A DNA stretch of 64,000 bases from Helicoverpa zea (taxonomy: Eukaryota > Arthropoda > Insecta > Lepidoptera > Noctuidae), in the NCBI RefSeq assembly GCF_022581195.2, contig NC_061482.1, forward strand, positions 12,958,001 to 13,022,000, written 5' to 3'. Position numbers and translations under genes: made by a program. The notes under the pieces are model-generated. The model worked only from the letters and a program-made list of their open reading frames with translations, had not been told where the DNA came from and did not search any database. Shown piece after piece: positions 33,171 through 42,100 of the stretch (position 1 is its first letter; each line of letters opens with the position of its first letter).

Positions 33171-36100
33171 GTACCGGCCCCGACGACATAGTGCAGTGCT
33201 TGTGAAGTGTTTGCGGACACATGATAGAATATATTGTATTTTTCAGGACAAAATCCGTCTCCTCCACGATGATCTGGAATCCGAAAGGGAGCTGCGTCAG
33301 AGGGTAAGCTGATCGAGCATGCGAAATGTGATACGGCGTGTGCGCCGGCCATACAGGGCGCGCGCGCTCAGGTGTAGGCGGGGCGCGCCTTCCGCAACAC
33401 CTCTATTAATACCGCCCGCCCTGCGCCTGTGCCTGCAAGCACACCCCCTTTGGCTTTTTACCCCCAGTGGAGTGGCATAATTTCCTCCAAAATAAGAATT
33501 TTTTACTTATCAAAAAACTTAATAATTGTTAAGACCCAAGCTTTTTACAAACTAAGCCTTTTCAGTTTTATCGCTTATTAACAGCCTCTTTTGAGAATAA
33601 TGATCAAAGTTCATTAACAATATTTGTGCTACAATTAACTTCAGATTATATTTGTTCAGTGAAAATTGTTTGTGAAAAGTGTTAAACTGAAAAGATGGAA
33701 TTGACCTTAGATATTGTGGTTTCCCATAGGTGCATAATATATCCGCATGATAAAGTTCAATATCAGAGATAACAGTAGACGTCATATACAGTGTCCGATG
33801 GTTTGTTCAGAAGAGACATCTGATCAAGCTTCGCGCATTCTATTTTGGTTCCGCGGTTGCGTGGTGGTGGAATGGCGAGCGCTGGGCGCATGCGCTCTGC
33901 GCGCGGCTGCGTCTGCGACTCACGGCTGCCGGCGCTCGCTCACTCTGCGATATATTTAGCTCTGTAGCGAAAGCATTCTCTGAAATCTCAACTTCTCGCT
34001 CTCCGGTCTCACTTTTGAAACTGGGCCAAATGATGCTCGTTCCCGTTGAGAATGCCACAATATTGAAATATAATAATAGACTGCGGTATGAGTAGCAAAA
34101 ATATCCGAGTTAGTCAGAGCTGCCGTGAGACATAAACCGTTTCTTATAATAGACGGGTACAATGCTGAAATATGCGAAGGACAAGTTACCCAGAAACCTG
34201 TTATTGCATAATGGTTGAAACAAAGATATTTTGTAAAAGGTATCTGTAATTTACGGGAAGTAGAAATTTTTACATTGGGGTTCCACAATATCTTGCAGGT
34301 GCATCAATTAACTTCATGTGGAGCAATTTAGCATACCTAACACTAGTAGACATCAGCACGTAAATTAAATAAAACAGCACATTTTTTCATAACCATCATA
34401 ATTTATTTCAAGGTTTACACGCATGCACCTGGAAGTAAACTTCATGCTAACCCAAAAATTCTTCGAAATCGGAAGTTAGTATAGATTTTGATGGTTTTCA
34501 GATCGAGAGGGAGAAGGCAGATTTGAGCGTGCAAGTTATCCAACTCTCTGAGAGGCTAGAGGAAGCTGAAGGCGGGGCCGAGAGTCAGGTAGATATTCCA
34601 AAACATTCATTTACTAATTTAGATAAAAGTAGCCATATTTATAACAATCCAAGTAACGGTAAGGACTTTGAGATCAAAAAGTTGAAAAGCAAACTAAGAA
34701 GGAACACAAAGGAAGAAACAAAAAGAATAGAAGAGAAAATGAAGAAAATTGTAAAATGGAGTTAAAGTCGAAAGGACAAAGGAAATGAATAGCCATGAAA
34801 TTAATAAAATGAAAAGAATGGAACTGTCCTGAATACAGATCATTTAAAGAATGAAAATCACAATTAATTGAATAACACCCAAATGTTGCTTCGTCTAAAA
34901 AAGAAGACCTAGAATATTCAAGAAGAATGCTGAAGAAAAACAAAAAAGGATTGTTATTTTTCCAAATTAAAAAAACAATTGTAAATCGTCGTACGAGTAC
35001 GTTTACCTATAATTTAACAGCTTTGCGAAGTGATCTATGCGTTTATCTTTGCGAATTATTTCATTGCTTAGCGATATTTTATGTGCTTTTACTGTGTTAT
35101 CCATTTCAGGGAAAAGAAGTACGAAAAGAAAGACCAATTCATTGACAAAAATATAATTATTTTTCATTCACATCATTCATGCATCAAGCATGACGAACAT
35201 AAAATGTTTGTTTTATGGAATAATTCTTTATTATAACTAAAAAATATTATGTTGAAAAAAAAATTATTGTTACGCATTGTGTACACAAACTGTATGTCCA
35301 TTCAGATACACTGTTTTTGTTTAATGTATGAAATATTTTCGGTATTAATAATACTTTGAAATTTATAAAATTTATTTTCTTGTGACAACATCAAATAAAA
35401 TGTTATATTCATGTGCAAAATAATGTTTCAAATGTCCACCCCAAAAATTACAAAGTTTTGGGGTCGTATTTGAAATGGTGCCATACATTTTTCAGTTCGA
35501 GATCAACAGAAAACGCGACACCGAACTTACCAAGCTCCGCAAGCTACTGGAAGATGTCCATCTTGAGTCTGAGGAGACCGCCCACCTGCTCAAGAGGAAA
35601 CACCAGGAGATCGTGGTTGACTTCCAGGAACAAATCGACCAGCTTACCAAAAGCAGAGCCAGGTGAGGACACACTGACTATCCTCTATACATCTCGTCAT
35701 TGTTGTACTAACTGATGTTACCAGTGTTTAGAATTAAGATGATGCTCTGCGAAATCCACTGCGAAGTGCTGTGCTTCTTACACATTACACTAATACATCA
35801 AATCAACAACAAATGTCCACATCATACTGAAAAAAATGCCATTTCCCGTGATTGCAACATATATTTCTTTGTCACCAGGGCTGAGAAGGAGAAGTCCAAA
35901 TTCCAAGCTGAAGTTTACGAGTTGTTGGCCCAAGTGGAGAACGTGACCAAGGAGAAGATCACCATCTCCAAGACATGCGAGAGGCTCGAAGTCAACATCA
36001 GCGAGCTGCACATCAAGATCGAGGAGTTGAACCGCACCATTGTGGACATCACCTCGCACAAGCAGCGCCTGTCCCAGGAGAATGTTGAGCTCGTCAAGGA

Positions 36101-39100
36101 AGTTCAGGACCTTAAGGTATTGTTATATTTTGCTCACATGTTTCACTTCAGATATTCAGATTCAAAAGACTATTTTAAAACACTACCTTTAATTCCCGCA
36201 GTAATTCCAACAAATCTGTTAGTTCTGTACATTACAAATCTGTCAACGAAACATACTAAGATTACTGCTAATACTTTTCAGGTGAACATTGAGAACGTGG
36301 TGTACCTTAGGAGCCAGCTGGCTAGCCAGCTCGAGGACTCTCGCCGCAGGCTTGAGGATGAGGAGAGGAGGCGCTCTCTGCTCGAGGCCAACCTTCACCA
36401 GGTAAGATTTCAACAACTTAATACTTTTCATTTGCTAAACTTTTAATTAGACAAAAATATAGTACCACTGAAGATATGTTGAAAATCAAACCACAAAGAT
36501 TCCAAAATTATCGATTTCCATTAAGTAAAATCCAATTTCAGAAAATACATTGCTCCTTTAACACATACAGGTTGAGATCGACTTGGAGTCCGTCCGCGTC
36601 CAGCTTGAGGAGGAATCAGAGGCTCGTCTGGACCTGGAACGCCAGCTCGTCAAGTCCAACGGCGAAGTCAGCCACTGGAAATCCAAGTACGAGGCCGAGG
36701 CTGCCGCCAGGGCTGAGGAGATTGAGGAGATCCGCCGCAAGTACTCCATCCGCATCCAGGAGCAGGAAGAACAGATTGAGACCCTCATCGCTAAGATCAG
36801 CAGCATTGAGAAGCAGAAGTCTCGTCTGCAAAGCGAGGTGCGTATTTGAAATAATCGTAATGTCTAATAATCGTCATGAAAGACAAAATAATTTTCTTAA
36901 TTCCGGCTCTCGGTAGAAAATACTAATTTGACAAATCAAACAGGTTGAAGTTCTCATCATTGACCTGGAGAAGGCCAACGGAACAGCTCGGGAGCTCCAG
37001 AAGAGGACTGAACAGCTTGAGCGCGTCAACATCGAGATCAAGTCTCGTCTGGAGGAGACCGTACAACTGTACGAGCAGACCCAGCGTGACTTGCGCGTCA
37101 AGATCACCGAAATCCAGCGCATCACCCATGAGCTCGACAAGACCCGTGAGCAGAAGGATGCCCTTGGTCGCGAGAACAAGAAGCTGGGTGGTAAGTGTCT
37201 TTTAAAGTCATGTAACAAATCATCTAATATATGAAATAACAACTGGATGTTCTGTGTCGGTTTATGTACCTCTTTTGCCTGTGCAGAGGAAATATAGTCC
37301 TGACGAACACTTTCTTATGAGAAGTTTAGCTTAATTTAAGACTGGATGAGTCAAATCTCTAAATATATGATTCAAGTTTAGCTACTTCAATATCATCTTT
37401 TGTATCTGTACCTGCTTCTATCGTACTGCTACTGATTTCACTAGACTAACCAATGTTACTCCACCAGATGACTTGCACGACGCCCGCGCCAATCTCACGG
37501 AGTTGAACCGCCGTCTTCACGAGCTCGAGATCGAGCTGCGCCGTCTTGAGAACGAGCGAGAGGAACTCACTGCCGCCTACAAGGAGGCTGAGGCCGTAAG
37601 TATCTTTTGACTTATCTTGGTAGCTTGAAGTAATGGTTTCAGAAAACGGAATTCTATCTTAAGTTAAATTATCGATACCCCGAGATTTCGCAGAACCTGT
37701 GTTTGTGTCAAATCATTCCTAAAGCATGGCAACTCTATATCTCCCAACTAGACAAGATTGCAGAGCTTTGTATATTCTTTCAACCCCTGCACTATTCCAG
37801 TATTCAATAATATCTTACAAATCTTCCGAGTCGAGTCCGGCATCTTCTTCGACCATTAGGTACTCGCATTCAAACCAATTACATTATTTCTTTGCTTCAT
37901 TCCAAGAAGTGTATTTCAAAGCTTCCAAGTCCTTAATAGCAATTGTTACAATACAGTGGTTCTTGAATATACTTCACGTAGTTAACTAAAGGAGAATAAT
38001 CAAAAACTTACTTTTTCTCTTTATTTGGAAACAAGAAAAAGAGGATGCCCCTGTCAAATCATACTCGTACTGTGTACGAATCTTATGTAATGTAACAACA
38101 GTATTCATTTTTTTGAACCGAAACTCTTTATGGTAGAGGTAGAATAAATATTTATTTAAAAACTTACCTTGTTCTTCTCCGTCCATTTCTTTAACTAAAT
38201 TAATAGTTCCATTGGCCATATAGTTTTTATTATTATTTACTAGATCAAGATCATAAACCTTTCATGGTATTGATCCTCGTTAGAATATAATATCTCGGAT
38301 TATTTTAGGTTTCATTGGTTAACTTTGATCTACGACTTCACTATTGTGATACATTTCTTGTTTAATTGATCGAAAAGAATACTGTATCGCTTTCAAAGGA
38401 TTGAAAGATGGAAAGCTATTCAGATGTTTCCAAATATAAGTTATTCTCTAAGTAGTAGTTTATATCTCTCAAAGCCTAGTGCTTACTAAAGTTAAAATTA
38501 ACACTTTAGAATTGTTGTAGTTAATAGTTACCACATACGACACTTTAAAGAACTCAATAGAAATTATTTCGTGCCGAAGCATTAAAAAAATCTTAATACG
38601 GTTTTGTCAAGTATATCAAGTTTCTTGAAACTGAACTGGAACAGAAATAACCGCATAACGTAGCAACTGAACGCCTCATTTGACAACAGTAATTAATAGG
38701 TCATTCTTGTACAGATTGTTAGCAATGCTCTGGCAACCAATCAGCTATTAAACACGATACCTACAGACTTGCCAGGGTTCCGTAACATCTAAAAATAACT
38801 GTTATATAATTAACTGCGAGGACAATAGTCTATTTTTGCTAAATATCCGCAGCTATTTACTGAATCTCCCAGCATTTATGTGACGTTAACGACCGCCTGA
38901 AAGTGCAAGATAATTATTGTTCAAAGTCAATCTATTCGCATTGCCTTCAATATACTATAATATATTCATTCGCTGCACAAAAATACATTCGCGTAATTCA
39001 AAACACATAAAAGTCAGTCAATAGTTCAGATTAACGCAAACGAAAAGTGATTCGATGATAGAAACGGGATCCAAGGCGATGAAATCTATTAATACACAGA

Positions 39101-42100
39101 AAACATAACAGTTACATATTCACAAACAACTAACGTTCTGGCAGCAACTTCAAACATTAATCAGTTAATCCAGCTTTTAATTACCTCCTTCCTGGAACAT
39201 TCTTGACTGATGGCGACATTGGACATTCGAACATTGCATTTCCAAAACCCACTCTTGTTCTTCTTAGAGCTACTTGTCTTATAGAGCCACTATCCACCCG
39301 CCTGGCTTCACACGGATGATATACTGTTACTGAGTACATTAAAGAAAAAAAACTACTCTATTTTATGGATGTTATTATACATAGAGAACCTTCCTCTTCA
39401 ATCACTCTATCTTTAAAAAAAAACACATCAAAATCCGTTGCGTGGTTTTACAAATTTAAACATGCATAGGCATATAGGGACAGATAAACGGACCTTGTCA
39501 TGTAGTGATGCTCTTTCGAATAATTTCGCATCGCCGGCAGGCTTTGGCCCTAGGGGTCTCTCCAAAAATATGCTGACTGTTACTTATGCTAATAAGTTGT
39601 TTGTTGTACTAGGGCCGCAAGGCTGAGGAGCAGCGTGCCATGAGACTGGCTTCTGAACTGGGCCAGTTCCGTCACGAGGCCGAACGCCGCCTCCAGGAGA
39701 AGGAAGAGGAAATCGAAGCCATCCGGTGAGTTCCTTAATGATGTAGTAAATCTGTTAAAAACTAGATAATATGTTAAGTAGGCCTTTGGATATGGCAAGA
39801 AAATTACACGGTTCTTACCTGTTTTTTTTTATAATACCTAGTAGTGATATGAAGTGAGATCCATGGAATTTGGATTTCCACCTGGAATTAATATTCATTA
39901 GTATTAGTTCACACTATTGAGTAAATGAGTTTAAGATAAAATGAACTCATACTTTGAACTATAGAAATTACAAATTCAAAGGCCAAGAGAGACCATCACA
40001 GCAATATTGATCACATACTCACCTGTACTTACATTATCATATTGACTTACTTAATACGAGACACTGTTACAATGTTTACACCGATGATGTCCACGTATGA
40101 CTGAAGTATCATCACGCTCCTCACTCGACAGCCGCCACTCGGAACTAAAAACGTACTATATCTTTCAACGATTACACCCCACCACTTCCCCGCGCTGACT
40201 GACGGGTGACATCCAAACACGCAATCTACATCACAACCATGACACCATTACACCGTGGATCGACGCCAATTAGAATTTGATAAAGTGACTTAATTCAATA
40301 AATTCACAGAAAATGCACTCTCACGATTCACGGCTAAAACCATCAGAAGCTAATGCAAACCAAATATAAATAACGTACTTTCAGCACAAACAAATCGAAC
40401 CAAATGCAGTTATGTATTAAGTAAATATATTCCGAATAATTGGCACGAATTTCGTTTATATATAACCGCGCGTCTGATTGGTGCTTATTACCGGTGATCA
40501 CATACGAACTTTGGCAATAAGTACTACTGAAAATGTACAAAAGACGATGCTCATTTTCTCGCGCCCCTAATTACGCAACCTCGGCCCCGGGCGACGCACG
40601 TCGATGTAACTGCGTCTCAATCGCGAATCAACGCAACTCGTATATCTATCATCATGCCGCCGGTTAAAGTGCCTAACTATAATAAGTGGAACAGACCACC
40701 CACCGCAATATACGAAGACAATTATGGCTACGGTATCAATTTTTATCAGCCGATGATCGACTACATCAGTGCTAAAGGAGAAGGTGTTGCCGCCGAGCCT
40801 CCGCACCTACCGTGGAATAACGAAAGAGGATTGGACAAATACAGGTTTGATAAGCCAATTCGGACGTACTCAGATGAGGATGTCACGAGACTTTCGCATC
40901 AGATCGCAGATCAAGCCAAACGAGATCTTAATACTTTTAACATTACAAAACGATCTCCATTCTCAGTTATTGCTACTGCAGATGCAGCTAATGTGGAAAA
41001 GCACGTTAGTGCTGAGAGTTTGGTCTCTAAAACGAAGAAGAAGAAAGAGGAGAGGGAAAAATACAAACTTGAGAGGCAGAAGAAGAGAAGGAATGAAATT
41101 GAAAAAGAACTGGAATTGTACGAAAAAGAAGTAAACGTAGGAGCTGAGCTAAGAGGAAAAGCTAAAATGTATAGAGGTAAATCGGCTAAAGCTATCGCTC
41201 AAACCCTTTTAGAAGAGAGCAGGAGAAATGTTGCCGAAAGCAGGACAAAAGTTCCTGAAATCAGGACACAGATCAGACAGCCAACTAGATTCGAATATCG
41301 CGGGAAACGCAGCGCCATAGATAAAAACTTATCTCAAATAACCGAGAATGTATTATCAAAGGCGGTGGCAGCATCTTCAATTTCAGGTTCAGCGGCAAAT
41401 CACATATCAGAAAAAATGACTGAGACTATACACAGAGCTATACGAGAAACGTCACCATCTACGTGTGTAGTAAGGATTAAAGAAGTCCCGGCCGAATACA
41501 AAATTGATGAATCATATCTGCATCATTTAAGCGAACTAAAAAAAACGATTAAACAATTTGACGAACTGAGTGATTGCTTATTGATTGACTCGAGGTGACG
41601 TGGATTTTTAGTTATGAGCATTATTATTAGGAGTATGTGGTTGAATTTTGTATTTGACTGTGTTTATATTGTCAACAGCAAGCAGACCAGCATCGAGATC
41701 GAGCAGTTGAACGCTCGCGTGGTCGAGGCTGAGACCAAGCTGAAGTCTGAGGTCACCCGCATCAAGAAGAAGCTGCAGATCCAGATCACCGAGCTTGAGC
41801 TCTCTCTGGATGTCGCCAACAAGACCAACATCGATCTCCAGAAGGTCGTTAAGAAGCAGTCTTTGCAGGTAAGCCTTTTCAATTAATTCTACAGTGCTAA
41901 AAATAACTACCGTAGCGTTAAATGTCCCAGTCAATATGCGTGAGAAGAAAATCTATTTTTAAATGTTTTTCGAACTCATTTTGTGTTTTTTGCAAAACAA
42001 GTCTCCTTCTATGATTGACTGGTGTTCTTATCTATAAATTATTTGTATTCCATAGCTCACCGAGATCCAGACCCACTACGATGAGGTCCAGAGGCAGCTC

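Noticed and set aside
36118..36270. Continuation of the exon 5 frame through intron 5 into exon 6
   Set aside because: The intron length happens to keep a frame open. Good GT and AG sites and alignment to fly paramyosin show it is spliced out.
35492..37242. Multiple minus-strand ORFs opposite paramyosin exons 4-8
   Set aside because: Antisense shadows of heptad-repeat codons with no splice structure of their own.
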